From positions 2,447,095 through 2,511,094 of the forward strand of contig JASSKH010000029.1 of NCBI GenBank assembly GCA_031763025.1: a stretch of 64,000 nucleotides of DNA. The letters run 5' to 3'. This DNA comes from Macrocystis pyrifera (taxonomy: Eukaryota > Sar > Phaeophyceae > Laminariales > Laminariaceae). Under the pieces are notes generated by a model. The model searched no databases. It had not been told where the DNA came from and saw only the letters and a program-made list of their open reading frames with translations. The translations under genes and the position numbers were made by a program. The first letter of the stretch is position 1; each line of letters begins with the position of its first letter. Shown here one piece after another: positions 34,078 through 44,739 of this stretch.

Positions 34078-36441
34078 TCACTCGAAATAAGAAGTCGCAT
34101 TCAAAACACCTTGGGGAACACGGGTAGGCGTGAACAAACCGTCGCTTGTCGCCATGGTGAAGACGTCTTGCGCCTCCGGAGCCAAAGGCATCTGCCAGTA
34201 CCCTTGAAGTAGGTCCAGCTTGCCGAAGAAACGCGCCCCCAGCAGATCTCCCATGTCTTCATGGTTGGGCATGACGCCCGGGGACTTCTCCACCTGTGCG
34301 TTCACCGCCGAGTAGTCGCTCACCAAACGGAAAGAGTCCTTCTTGGGCACCGCCATCGCCGGACTCGCCCACACCGCCTGGATGTTGTGGTAGACAAAGC
34401 CAAAAAACACCAAAGCAGCAATGCACTTCGAGAGCCAGTCCCTTTTCGTCGGTTCGTACCGACGTGGCGTTGCCTTGACAGGCTTCGCCTGTTGCTTCAG
34501 CTGCACTCGCATCGGCTCCACTTGCGCTGGCGGATCACCACACAGCGCACGGCGAAAAGCACCCACGCGACGCGCCAAAATTTCGCGCAAACGGGTTGCT
34601 CCGCCGACGCTTAATCCACTCTGCTCTGCCTGCTGCACGCTGTCCTCCAACGCCCGTTCTCGGGCCGTCCGCTCCTCCTCCGGATCCATGAACATGTCTG
34701 GCCCCCGGTCGACCAAATGTTCCACCGCCTTGTCCTCCGGAGCATCCACCGTAGCCTCGGTCTGAAAAGCACGCACGGAAACCGTCACTCTGCGCGCCGC
34801 AAGGTAACTCGGAGTCTCCACACCGGTCGATACCGGCACTGCGCGAGGGCGAAGCTTCTCCAGAGCTTCACGGTAGACGTCGATGCCAAGAGCTTTCATG
34901 GTAGCCATGCCAAACAGAACGACGTTATCTGTACCAGGCATGACCGCGAAAGTGATGGGCTCCAATTTCACCGCTCCCCACGGCGTCCGTACACTCATGG
35001 CAATCGGCACCGTTTTGTGCGTGACCATCACTGAAACACCCGTAGCGGTTTTCGCCTGCTGCGGGCCATTTTCGAACGGAATTTGCAGATCGGCGCCGCC
35101 GAAATGCGAAGACAGCTGCTGAAGTAAGCCGACACCGATGGACGTGAGCGCCGACCCCGAATCAAGGATCACACGCGCCATCAGCGAACCAACCGACCCT
35201 GGCAAAGAGAGATCAGCGCGTAAACACTCAGCGCTGCGATCGACAGGCACTTCACCTGCCGTTGAACTCTGGTCGGTACCAAGAGTCACCTGACGCCATG
35301 GCTGCCCTCCTACAGCCGGCGCCGAAGAAATAGAATCGGCGGTCCACCCCGACCAAGACGTCGAATATACAGACGGTTCCGGCGCTACCGCCCCTGCAGC
35401 AGCACCAGACACTGACTCCGCCCGCTCGGTGGATGGCGAAGTTCTCGCTCCAGCAGCACCCACCGATGTTCCAGCTCCTCCAACGTATACAGCTCGGCCG
35501 GCAACAGACGAACCAGATCCCGACCCAGCGGCTCCTGCCGCTGGCGCACCAGAAGTTGAAGAAGCAACAGCAGAAGTTCCACCGCCCGCTGTCAATTGAT
35601 TGCCACCACGGCCACCGCGCCCGCGTCCATGGTTGAATCTGCCCCGGCCGCCATTGCGGCCCCCGCGATACCCTGACGACCCGCGCCCACCACTGCTGGG
35701 AGCTGTGCCGCCACCGCGAGCTTTTGGGCAATCAGAAACATAATGGTTGGGATCACCACACTCGAAACAGACGCGAACAAACGACTTTTTCGCGGACTGC
35801 TGCTGTTTCGGTTTCTGCTGCTGTTGGCGTCGCGGTTCAGCTGCCCCTGCAGCATCTTTCCGACCATACGCCTCGATGAATTTCCACTGTTCTGCAGCAG
35901 AAAAAATTTGGTCCATGACCAATGCCGGGTCCTTCTTCCACCCTGCAGCGTACGTTAGCTGACCTTTTACGTACTTTTTGAACTCGGACGGCCATAAGCC
36001 ATCCACCAACGCCATGCTCACAAATTCCGCCGGTCCGGGCAACCACGAACGGTCCTGCGCGCGGTACATGGCATGCACCGCGTGATTCTCCGCAAAATAC
36101 TTTTCCATAGCGGAGTTTACCATCATCGCGCGGTCTTTGACGGATGTTTCACCGCCCTGCTTTTCATCGCGCCTCATTGAGAGAACGCGACGCAAGTCCG
36201 CTGCCGCCCGCGAGGTGTCAAATCTGTTGCTGGTGGTTGTGTAACCAGCGTGCTGCCTAACAGCGTCCAACAACTCCGAGGCGGTCATCGTAGTCTGATG
36301 CTTGTAAAATCCCTCAAAACACCGATGAATGTAATTGGGGATAAGCTGGCCCATGCTCACTTTGGAGTGCTGAACCACCCCCTGAGCGTTGGCGAGCTGC
36401 AGCCGTTCCTCATAATCGAGGTACGCTGCGTAAAAAAACAC
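34078..36441 (-). CDS. Retrotransposon gag-protease-partial RT polyprotein
   Basis: A single 787-codon frame. Residues ~30-200 are the gag capsid region and 225-238 a CCHC zinc knuckle (CFECGDPNHYVSDC). Residues 240-380 are Gly/Ala/Ser-rich linker. The aspartic protease motif LDSG is at 426-429 and RT begins near 696, with SFRLVSDYSAVN, FGKLDLLQGYWQMPL and TPTRVPQGVLNATSYF. RT stops there, before the catalytic YxDD box, at a TGA 18 bp from the 3' LTR. The frame as listed opens with GTG, and the first ATG is codon 30. Gag and pol are in one frame. An upstream frame (36440-36710) joins this one only by a one-base shift at a run of seven T (36432-36438). Confidence 0.92.
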   Translation of the reverse strand: MFFYAAYLDYEERLQLANAQGVVQHSKVSMGQLIPNYIHRCFEGFYKHQTTMTASELLDAVRQHAGYTTTSNRFDTSRAAADLRRVLSMRRDEKQGGETSVKDRAMMVNSAMEKYFAENHAVHAMYRAQDRSWLPGPAEFVSMALVDGLWPSEFKKYVKGQLTYAAGWKKDPALVMDQIFSAAEQWKFIEAYGRKDAAGAAEPRRQQQQKPKQQQSAKKSFVRVCFECGDPNHYVSDCPKARGGGTAPSSGGRGSSGYRGGRNGGRGRFNHGRGRGGRGGNQLTAGGGTSAVASSTSGAPAAGAAGSGSGSSVAGRAVYVGGAGTSVGAAGARTSPSTERAESVSGAAAGAVAPEPSVYSTSWSGWTADSISSAPAVGGQPWRQVTLGTDQSSTAGEVPVDRSAECLRADLSLPGSVGSLMARVILDSGSALTSIGVGLLQQLSSHFGGADLQIPFENGPQQAKTATGVSVMVTHKTVPIAMSVRTPWGAVKLEPITFAVMPGTDNVVLFGMATMKALGIDVYREALEKLRPRAVPVSTGVETPSYLAARRVTVSVRAFQTEATVDAPEDKAVEHLVDRGPDMFMDPEEERTARERALEDSVQQAEQSGLSVGGATRLREILARRVGAFRRALCGDPPAQVEPMRVQLKQQAKPVKATPRRYEPTKRDWLSKCIAALVFFGFVYHNIQAVWASPAMAVPKKDSFRLVSDYSAVNAQVEKSPGVMPNHEDMGDLLGARFFGKLDLLQGYWQMPLAPEAQDVFTMATSDGLFTPTRVPQGVLNATSYFE

Positions 36442-36722
36442 GAGAGGCCTGCTCGGTCCACACCTCTCCGTATTTCGGTGGAGTCAGAGACTCCCCTACC
36501 ACCAGCGGCGTGCTTGCCGTGTGCGCCATAATCCACAGCAGTCCACCTGGACTCTACTGTAATAACGGAGAAACTGCCGCCTGACCTGTGCGTCCTCCAG
36601 CTCCCGGAGCGTCCTCCCCTGCTGTGCGCTTCAAGCCGTTTCGATCCGTCCAACGGGCCAACTGCCTTCCCAGCTGTGACCCAATACTCCGCAGCCGAAA
36701 ACTCCTCCAACAGAAGTTCCGC
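36442..36722 (-). other. Retrotransposon leader with upstream open frame
   Basis: Between the 5' LTR and the main frame there is about 280 bp, open in another frame without an ATG. It meets the gag frame at the T7 run. This could be the true gag start after an indel, or untranslated leader. Confidence 0.4.
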
Positions 36723-36738
36723 GAATATCTAGATATTC
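36723..36738. promoter_or_regulatory. 16-bp perfect palindrome at the primer-binding-site position
   Basis: GAATATCTAGATATTC directly follows the 5' LTR on the coding strand, where a primer-binding site complementary to a tRNA 3' end (starting TGG) would be expected. No such complement is seen. Confidence 0.7.
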
Positions 36739-36968
36739 TGGCCTCTGCCAGATGATATCAGCAAGAGGGCTTCCAGCGAGGGACTCCACCAGTCTCGCTG
36801 GCCTCGCACTCAGTAAGTCTTGTTCTTAGAGCTTGTATTATCACGGAGTGATCCTCATCGGACCACGAGCCAGGTGGCTAGGGGACATCACACAGGATCC
36901 CCGGCCACTGCTCCACTCACACATGCGATTACACTGAAACCTCCACGGCTTGGTATCTTTTGGCTACA
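36739..36968 (-). repeat. 5' LTR (230 bp)
   Basis: Partner of 33831-34060, no difference found by eye. Confidence 0.95.
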
Positions 36969-37385
36969 GATTCCACGAACTAGAACATGATGAGTCGAAG
37001 ATGCGGCTCCTGAAAACCCATCCACTCCCACACCTCTGAACGGCAAGGCAACGAAGCCGGCAAAGCACGTTAAAAAAATGAAAGGAAAGCCTGGCCTAAA
37101 GGGGCAGGAAGAGATCGTCAATGAAACCGATCGCCATACCACCCGCACGGGGGGGGGGGAGACGAGGAAGATGCATGGAAAATCACAAAGCGAATACCAA
37201 AAACGAGAAGAAAAATACCACGGAAGACGGCAAGAACCACCTGAACCCAGCCCACCACTCTGAAGACGCGTCCTGTGCCACAAATGAGTGGCCCGATTAA
37301 ACAGACCAGCCCCAACACTGAGGGAGGGGGGGGGGAGGTAGGCAGGACAAAATACGCAAAAATCATCGCCAACCCGGTGTGATAT
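36969..37385. other. Non-coding stretch
   Basis: G-runs at 37150 and 37325. No gene or named repeat recognised. Confidence 0.5.
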
Positions 37386-37388
37386 ACA

Positions 37389-37600
37389 AGGACTGCCCTG
37401 GGCTGGGTAGTCGATCGATCATTTACCCCTAAAGCTCAGCAGGTAATACCGTCACACTATTACGGGGGTCCATAGTTAATGGGACCAAATTTTGGTGGTA
37501 AAAATAGGTAAGTATATAGGTTTTGGTGTGTACCATAGGTCCTGTTAACTATGGACCCCCGTAATAGACGTCGTTCAGGTCATGGGTTCGGACCTCACTT
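37389..37600 (+). mobile_element. Family E tRNA-like repeat, copy 1, split by M1
   Basis: 'ccctgggctgggtagtcgat' and 'tacccctaaagctcagcagg' (A-box/D-arm-like) lie left of an M1 element. 'caggtcatgggttcggacct' (B-box/T-arm-like) lies to its right. Copy 2 at 37760 has the same left part uninterrupted. Confidence 0.6.
37460..37564 (+). mobile_element. M1 element (copy 9), nested in family E
   Basis: Ends TTACGGGGGTCCATAGTTAA and ACTATGGACCCCCGTAA with TA on both sides (37458 and 37565). Confidence 0.92.
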
Positions 37601-37759
37601 CGAACGTTTCTCCTACAGAAACGCTTGCGCGTGCCCAAAACCTCATCTCCCTGTTTCCCCAGGTAATGGAACGAAGCGAAGCGGGAAGGTCAGCGTACAG
37701 ACGTACACGGTTCCGACGCCCCAAAGATCCCGCCGTTCAGAGGGGGGGGAGAGTGTTGT

Positions 37760-37830
37760 AGGGATTACCCTGGGCTGGGTCATCGATCGATCGTTTACCC
37801 CTATAGCTCAGTAGGTAACACCATCCCACA
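37760..37830 (+). mobile_element. Family E tRNA-like repeat, copy 2 (truncated)
   Basis: 'ccctgggctgggtcatcgat' is 372 bp after copy 1. It continues TATAGCTCAGTAGGTAACAC, a near-canonical tRNA D-arm, and then ends in an A-run. Confidence 0.6.
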
Positions 37831-37876
37831 AGCCCAAGAATAAAAAAAAAAACCAGAAACACACCGAGCAGGACCC

Positions 37877-37894
37877 CCCCCCCCCCCCCCCCCC
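37877..37894 (+). repeat. Poly-C run
   Basis: About eighteen C in a row. Confidence 0.9.
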
Positions 37895-37899
37895 GACCC

Positions 37900-40870
37900 G
37901 AAAACTCGAAAACGTCAAGAAGTAAGAAAAAAAAAACCCCCACAAAATAACACTACTGTACATGTGTGCATACATCAGCTGGGTGGCGTATCGAGAGTGT
38001 TGTCGCAGTATAAACGAGATGCCATCATGCTGTGCGCAGGTCATACAGCCCCCACGTGTTGCACTTCACTGGTTTGTTTTGGGCGCAAACACACACACTC
38101 CTGGTGGAGACACGAGACAATGCAGTACACCTTTTTGCGTACCGAATTGAGAGGTTGTCAACACTTTGTTCGACGTCTCCACAAGGATGCCTGTGCGCCC
38201 ACGTTGTGCAAACCGGGGGGGGTGGGGGATCCCGGACACCTGTGATGGGACGCACCACCCCTTCTATTACCTCAGCAAGCCCAGGCTGCTGTTTCGCATA
38301 GCCCGATGCCATGATATCATCACTTACTTTTCCCGACATTTTTTACCTTCTGGAGTCCCGAAGAGGTTGGGCCGGAGGTAGGTAGCCACATCCAACATAG
38401 ATACCTGGCACCATTTACAGAATTTTTGTACTGCAGTAGGGTAGACTTTCCGTGCTTCGAGCACTGGTTGCCCGGTTGTGTGGCATCCTCTTCTTCTTAG
38501 TCACCGCAACTCCACCCACGCAGAGCACGCTGAACTCCGTCACCTTCCCCACCTCCGTCAACCACCTTTTGCTTCCCGGCATTTTCTATTTTTTTTTTTT
38601 GTCAATACCACTTTGCGAGTCATCAGTGATCCACGCTTAGGATTTTCTGGTTGCGGAATCGTCCGAAACGCTAACTTCGGACTATTTATCACGCACCTCG
38701 CACCCCGGTACCGCGGTGGGTTTTTGTGTTTCCATGTGCCAGATCATCACGAACGAAAACACACGACACGTTTGGACGCTAGTATGACGAGCAAACGGTC
38801 CAGAGAGTCCCATCTATTACGCACCCGGCCGGAGCACGTATTCCGTGTGTACTCCGTAGCAGCGATGTATGCTGCGCGTTACGCTTACGTACCCTCGCGT
38901 TTATTTGGTATGCACCGCGGTATCCGGTACGGGAGTTACTTGTGTATGTGCATGCTCCGAAAGATGCGCTTAGACAATAACGTGACTACCAAACGGTTCT
39001 GACATTTCCGTCTACTATATATACACCCACATCACGTATTCTCTGTGCGTACGTACGTGCAAGCAGGATGAGTGAGTGCTACGCATTGCATGTGGATACC
39101 CTCCGGTTCGTCATCACACTCGCCGTTCGCAAAATTTCTTGCCGTCCGCGGAATACACCAAATAGGCCCTGCCCGATGGGATAGGCCCTCTTTATATACA
39201 GGAAACCTCTATGCTCACCGGCGAGGGGATGGTGTAGGGGTCCACCTCCCGTATGAACGCCCTTCAATCTTCGCAAATTTCGTGCGAACGGGTGCCGTTT
39301 CCACTTCTTTGGGGGCCTTAAGGTACATCCCTGCTTCGAACTGTGTATGCACACGTAGCACCTAATCGTTAGCAAGGTACGTACTCATAGTAGGTACCAG
39401 TACGCACCTTGTAACGTTTTGTGGTCACAGGCACGATTTCAGGGAAACGAGCCAAGGTGAGAACATCATCATCATCATCATCACTGTCGTCATCATCATA
39501 ATCACTATCGTCATCATTACTGCTGTAGTACACAACACCTGTATGCGCACAAGCACCCATGCATGCACAGTTTACTATTATTTCGATGATACAGCAGTTC
39601 AACTGCGGCACGGATTCATGGCACGCAAGTTCCTCTGATGCAACATGGTCGGATGGCAAGCCCAATAATAATGAGGCTTTATTTCTTGTTGATCGTGATA
39701 GATCCCAACAATTTCTATGAGGTACCATTATTTTTAAGTTTTTTTGATGGATGATGCGATGTGGTGACAAACAATCTGAGGTCTGAGATGACGTTCTCAA
39801 ACACCACCCACCAGAGAGAAATGATCCACAGGTAGGGAAGGCGGCTGCTGCCACACAGACAACCTGCCCGTCTGTTGGCTCTGTATGGTTGATTTGCCAA
39901 TGCTTGGTGGTACAGAGAGGCCATCGTCTTGCAACCAACCTTAGTACAGATGTAATACGCCATTGTCCCATTTTCCATCCTCAACAATGTGCAGCGCGTG
40001 CTCGAATCACACCATCCACACAACCGTCTAGGAACCCGATGATCGAACTATTTTAGCACTACAGCCTCGTTTTGGGGATAACCTACCTAAACCTGGAAGG
40101 CGCCTTGAGAATCCTTTCAGGACTGCCGTCTCATTTTGGGGATTTGTTTCTTCTCCCAAACGGGCCTGCAGTCAAACGTTAATCATACCTGAATACCGGA
40201 CAATGTTGTGCCAATAGTGCAGCCCCCCTTGTGCCCTTGCGAATGACTCTTCTGACCCCTACAACCGACGTTACACCAACCAACCACATATCACAAAGTG
40301 CGCGTCATTGACCCCTTCAGGACCCCGACAGCAGCCCCAAGAGGAGTGGCAGGATTTTCAACTTTCCAGGAGCCGGACAGAGCACGCTATACCACGGACA
40401 CTGCTGCAGGTCCTGAATAGCCACAACCTGAGAGTATTGCTACGATAATACGTTGGGTGGTGTTCGTACGGTATGCAGGGGACCCATCCCAAGAGCGATG
40501 CCTTACGTACATCATCCAGGTTCTTCACGGGTCCGATTCACAAACACGAGCTACAGTAACACTGCCGAACATACATACTCACGGAACAGGGATATATTTC
40601 TCAGATCTATCTCCTGCTTGCAGTAGATGACGTCTTGATGAAGCGGGGAATCGACGATATGATTCGATCCGATCGGATCTGTCAGCGACATGTGCACCCT
40701 CGACGGAAGAAGGGTGTGCGCCGGTTCACGGACGCACGTATGCATGTAAGTTGAATTCACCCCACGGCAGGGATCGCAGGTCTTAGACTCGTGTCCTCTG
40801 ACCGGTTAGGCTCTTCAAGTGAGCAAACCCCGGTTTGTGTGACGCCTTTCCTACAGCGGTGTAACGACGT
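37900..40870. other. Long non-coding stretch
   Basis: Holds a GAT/CAT-rich repeat at 39464-39520 and faint matches to the 1-kb tandem repeat near 38765-38800 and 38968-39000. The signal-peptide-like frame near 38452 has no ATG. No gene supported. Confidence 0.45.
39464..39520 (+). repeat. (ATC)n imperfect microsatellite
   Basis: CATCATCAT units interrupted by CTG/GTC. On the other strand it reads as poly-Asp. Confidence 0.9.
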
Positions 40871-40879
40871 TCTGGTTGG

Positions 40880-41530
40880 GCTAGAACGCGAATAATATAC
40901 GTTGGCCGCATTGCGCCAAGAAACGTTTATCGAACCCGGTCGTGTTTCGAGTAAGAACTTCTGAGCCCCCTTCGTGCGAGGAGCTCAGAAAGTGACAAGG
41001 CAGCGCCCCTACCATGGCATCGAGATATGTATGATCATGCTGCGCCTCGTGTGTCCAATATGACCCACTGCAGCAGCTGCAGTATCTCCTTCCATTGTTG
41101 TTGTTGCGCTTCGGACAGCCCCCGCTACCCCCAAAACGCGCGGCACGACGCGGGAGGTAGCCCTTTGTCTGGCCAACCAAGCTGGTCCTAACTGAATGAC
41201 GGTGAGCTCCTCAACTCAAACAATATTCCGAACCTTTTCAGAACTGCGGTTCCGTTCCGCGGACAGACCACTTAGAATTCGAGGAATTTGACCCCAAAAC
41301 GGGACTTTAGTTCTGTTCCACGCTTTACACAGTGTTCGCTGTATACTTTCCGTAGGTCGTGGAATGATTGTTCTCCAGACAACTCAGTATGTTTGTTGGA
41401 TATATATATATATATATATTTTACCGAGCTCCTCCAGAGAGGAGAGACTAAGAAAAAACAAGGTGCGACACCTAACACCGCACAACAGAAGGCGGCGGCC
41501 CCTCCCAGCAGGCTGCTCCCTGGAGGGTGA
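40880..41530. repeat. Family D diverged repeat block 4
   Basis: 'gttctgagccccc-gaggagctcagaaagtg' at 40950, 'aactgaatgacggtgagctcctc' at 41192 and the 41240-41310 segment match 9240-9340 and the 16.2/18.8-kb units. Contains (TA)n at 41400-41419. Confidence 0.5.
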
Positions 41531-41540
41531 ACCTACGACC

Positions 41541-41710
41541 TATTGAAGAAAGTGGTTAACAACTGCTGTTTGCGAGACGAACAGATAACTAACCCTACCC
41601 CTGAACCCGTCCTCACCCAATCAGATTAACCCTACCGTGACCGTAAGCAAATCAGATCAGTCTTAATACTGACCCTAAGCCAATCAGACCAAGTATCGAG
41701 TGAGGGGTAA
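41541..41710 (+). repeat. Family H repeat, copy 2
   Basis: Ordered match to 30165-30325: 'gaaagtggttaacaactgct', 'gcgagacgaaca', 'taaccctacccctgaaccc' and 'ccaatcaga' repeats. Confidence 0.7.
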
Positions 41711-42156
41711 AAACTCTATTGGCCCCGTGTGGCCGATGTTCAACAGCAACAACATAAGAGTTTCGCAAGGGACAGCCAGCGGACTGCATGCCCTACGTAG
41801 TAGAGGGTGTGCGCACCTATCTTGTTCCTGAGGTGCTCTCACTTCCAAGGCACTCGATTTATCTAACCACGGGGAAGAACTGAACCCTTCAGAAAAATGG
41901 CACACTCTATCGACGTACGAAAACAAACGATCAACAATCATCCCATGGATATATTTTTAAGCTCCGTGCTTATGTGCATACGAGCGTGATCCCTCTAAGA
42001 AAGGGGCATGCCTCACAAGGCATGTCTCCTCGCTGGGGAGTCCCTCCTTTGTAGCACGAAGTCAACGTGTGTTGTCATGGTGTAGAGCCGAGTGTCCCCC
42101 CCCCAAAACTACCCGTCTGATCGTAAAGATACGTGGCGGTTAAATAAATATTAATA

Positions 42157-42261
42157 TTACGGGGGACCATAGTAAATGGGACCAAATATTGTTTGTGAAA
42201 GTAGGGAAATATATATGTTTTTGTATAAACCGTAGGTCCCATTTACTATGCTCCCCCGTAA
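42157..42261 (+). mobile_element. M1 element (copy 10), AAAT subtype
   Basis: Ends TTACGGGGGACCATAGTAAA and TTTACTATGCTCCCCCGTAA, TA on both sides. Confidence 0.9.
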
Positions 42262-42725
42262 TAGAACAAGATCTCTAAACGTACCTCGCATTTATCGTCA
42301 GACTCGTAGAACTTTGTTGTCGGGTCCAGGTAAACTATCGGATTTTTTTTATGCCTTTGTCATGGGGCGAAAGAGGGGTCTGTCGTCTGGCACACCGTCG
42401 TGCTGTAAATCGTCGCGGATAGTGACTACGCGACGCCACTATCCTCCCCTCTCAGGTTTCTAAAGTGAGCAAAAAAAAAAAGGGTTGGTTCATGCTCCAT
42501 CCAACAAAAGGACGGGGCAACATTCTGAACCTGTCTATGGTAGATTACACTATGCTTGATTGGTTGGTTTTAAACTGGTTGTCAAGTACCGTGATTGTCG
42601 ATATCAAGGCACAAGTTTTGTATATGTCGGGTACATACAGAAAAGGTAGATAGCATAGGGAGCGGCGCCTTCAGTTCGTAGGTCTTAGCGAGGAAGCAGA
42701 ATGAGGCGGCGCCAGAGCGACGATG

Positions 42726-42910
42726 TGCGCGGGGGGAGAGCGTTGGCAGGGGAAGGGGCGAGCGCGGGGGGGTATGAGGGCATCTGCCCTAGGCCGCATA
42801 CACTGCCTTATACCTTTATGGAGGGAGAGGGGGAGGGGGGGGGGGGGACGGGGTAAGGGGGGGGGGGGGGGGGGGGGAGGAGGGAGGGGAAAGGGGTGGT
42901 GCGGGGGTGA
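42726..42910 (+). other. G-rich tract
   Basis: Purine-rich with G-runs at 42835-42847 and 42858-42878. Candidate G-quadruplex sequence. Confidence 0.8.
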
Positions 42911-43022
42911 TTGCATTCGATGGTATTTTGCTTTTGGTTCGGCTTGCACATTTCGGGGTGTTTCGGTCGTCACCTTTGGTGTTGTTGCTGGTTTCGTCGT
43001 CGGTACATGGAAGGTATTTAAT

Positions 43023-43068
43023 GAAAAAGCATACCGAATTCCTCCGAAAAAGCATACCGAATTCCTCC
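43023..43068 (+). repeat. Tandem duplication, unit 23 bp
   Basis: AAAAAGCATACCGAATTCCT is present twice head to tail. Confidence 0.9.
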
Positions 43069-43069
43069 G

Positions 43070-44335
43070 TACATTTTTAATTTATATATTTGTCATCCGA
43101 TAACAATGTGTATAGCATGGTATGGTAGCTGCCACTCTGACTGCCACCGGTGCAGACACTTACTTGAAGCATGTACAGCCACATGCGTGATGAACGCATT
43201 CGAGCTCAGACGGTCGTGTTCACGCTGATATGCAGTGCGAAATATTGCGCATGTACAGCAAGTATTTTACATCATGGCTTCATGTTGAAGTCAGGGTACT
43301 GAGCGAAAACTCCGGCGCATGCGCGGCGCAGTGGACAATGTTGTCGGATCGTAGCCAAAAACGAAATGAAAATACCGAGTATACTACTCTAGCCTTCTGG
43401 TGCAACCAATCTCCCGGAGGGTCAAAAACACACACACACATTGCTACTGAAATTACGTTGCAATCCCGCTGATGGAAAAAAAAAACGAAGCGTAGTTCAA
43501 GAGAGATACACACGAAGTGAGTACCGTACTGTTGCTACTTACTGCACGTGCCTTCGAAATACCGAGTATGAGATACATACGAAAAAGTATACAACTATAC
43601 TACTGCCGTACAGTACTCTAGTACTACTGCTGCTGTTGCTGGATGTTGTTGTTTCTGCTCGTTGTTTTTCACCACACTTCCGTCGTCGTTGTTTCTTTCG
43701 AATTCACAACAAATAACAGCAGTTAGTATTAATAGTGGTATACGCGGAAAACACCGCAGGCAGGAATGACGCAGCAATAATGTTGTGTAGTACCTCGGGT
43801 ACGTTGTCTTCTAATACTCCTAGTAGCTATCGGTGATTACATAAGTACCACCGTGTATCGAAACCAACATACAACAGCCGCGCCCCCCAAAACGGAAGAC
43901 GCACACGGCGATCGACCGCGCTTTGGAATAATGGCGGCCGTCCGCTGCAAGCAGTGTATCATTACTGCTGTCTAGACTGCTACTTTATCTAGTACATCAG
44001 TAGCACACAATTCTACTGCTGCAGTGCGACCACTTCATGCACAGTTTAGAAAAGCAAATTAGAGCTGGGAGCGCAGTTGTTGCGCTGTGTGAATAAAACC
44101 GTTCGGTTGTCGTATGAGCCGATCGATGTATGTATGCAGCATTGTGCATGTACATTGTATTATAAGTGTCAGTGATATCATCATAGTCGTTGGGTGCCGC
44201 CAGCAAAGATTAAACAATGCACAAAGTATTACCATCTATCTGTGTTGCCGATAGCATGCCAGTGTGTTGTATGTGTACAGTGTTTACAAAGTACCAGTAG
44301 ATAATATGTAAATACACGGAGTCCAATATATTCCA
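43070..44335. other. Non-coding stretch
   Basis: No gene or named repeat recognised. (AC)n near 43428-43440. Confidence 0.5.
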
Positions 44336-44339
44336 CCCC

Positions 44340-44340
<1 letters not shown>

Positions 44341-44409
<69 letters not shown>
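44341..44409 (+). repeat. Poly-C tract, about 69 bp
   Basis: Nearly pure C interrupted by TG at 44375-44376. Such a tract is prone to length errors. Confidence 0.95.
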
Positions 44410-44410
<1 letters not shown>

Positions 44411-44638
44411 CGCGCGCCCCCGCCGTCTGCTTGTTGCCTGCTGTCCTCCTGTCTCGCTTGTTTTTGCTGTTGTCTGTTTCCTGGCGGTCGAGTAAGGATC
44501 CCGGGGGAAAAAAACGAAATTTATTTAACGCGTGTACTTCTCTCTGCAGCAGGGAATCTATTAATGTATCATACATACGCAAACAAATAGATGTACCCAC
44601 ACTATTAAATGATTCCAGGCACCTGGTATTACGGGGGA

Positions 44639-44739
44639 TCACAGTTAATAGGACCTATGGTGTAGATAAAAACCTATATATTTACCTATTTTTACTAACA
44701 ACATTTGGTCCTATTTACTATGGCTATGGTCCCCCGTGA
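44639..44739 (-). mobile_element. M1 element (copy 11), AAAT subtype
   Basis: Left end TTACGGGGGATCACAGTTAA, interior CCTATTTTTACTAACAAC. The right end has a small local duplication ('atggctatggt') before CCCCCGTGA. Confidence 0.85.

Larger units (their letters stand above)
33831..36968 (-). mobile_element. Ty3/gypsy-type LTR retrotransposon, internally deleted
   Basis: The element has two identical 230-bp LTRs, one gag-pol frame read leftwards and a G-rich polypurine-like tract beside the 3' LTR (34061-34075). On the coding strand the LTRs start TGTAGCC and end AGGCCA, the normal TG...CA form. Pol ends within RT; the second half of RT, RNase H and integrase are absent, so this copy cannot move alone. 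Identical LTRs indicate a recent insertion or recent gene conversion. Immediate flanks (ATTTA and GATTC) do not form a target duplication. The RT motifs point to Ty3/gypsy elements of stramenopile type. Confidence 0.93.

Noticed and set aside
34261..35582. Plus-strand and alternate minus-strand frames across the retrotransposon
   Set aside because: Shadows of the gag-pol frame; they cover the same bases without motifs.
38452..38640. Hydrophobic N-terminus-like frame
   Set aside because: It opens with GTG rather than ATG in a eukaryotic context and ends in a T-run.
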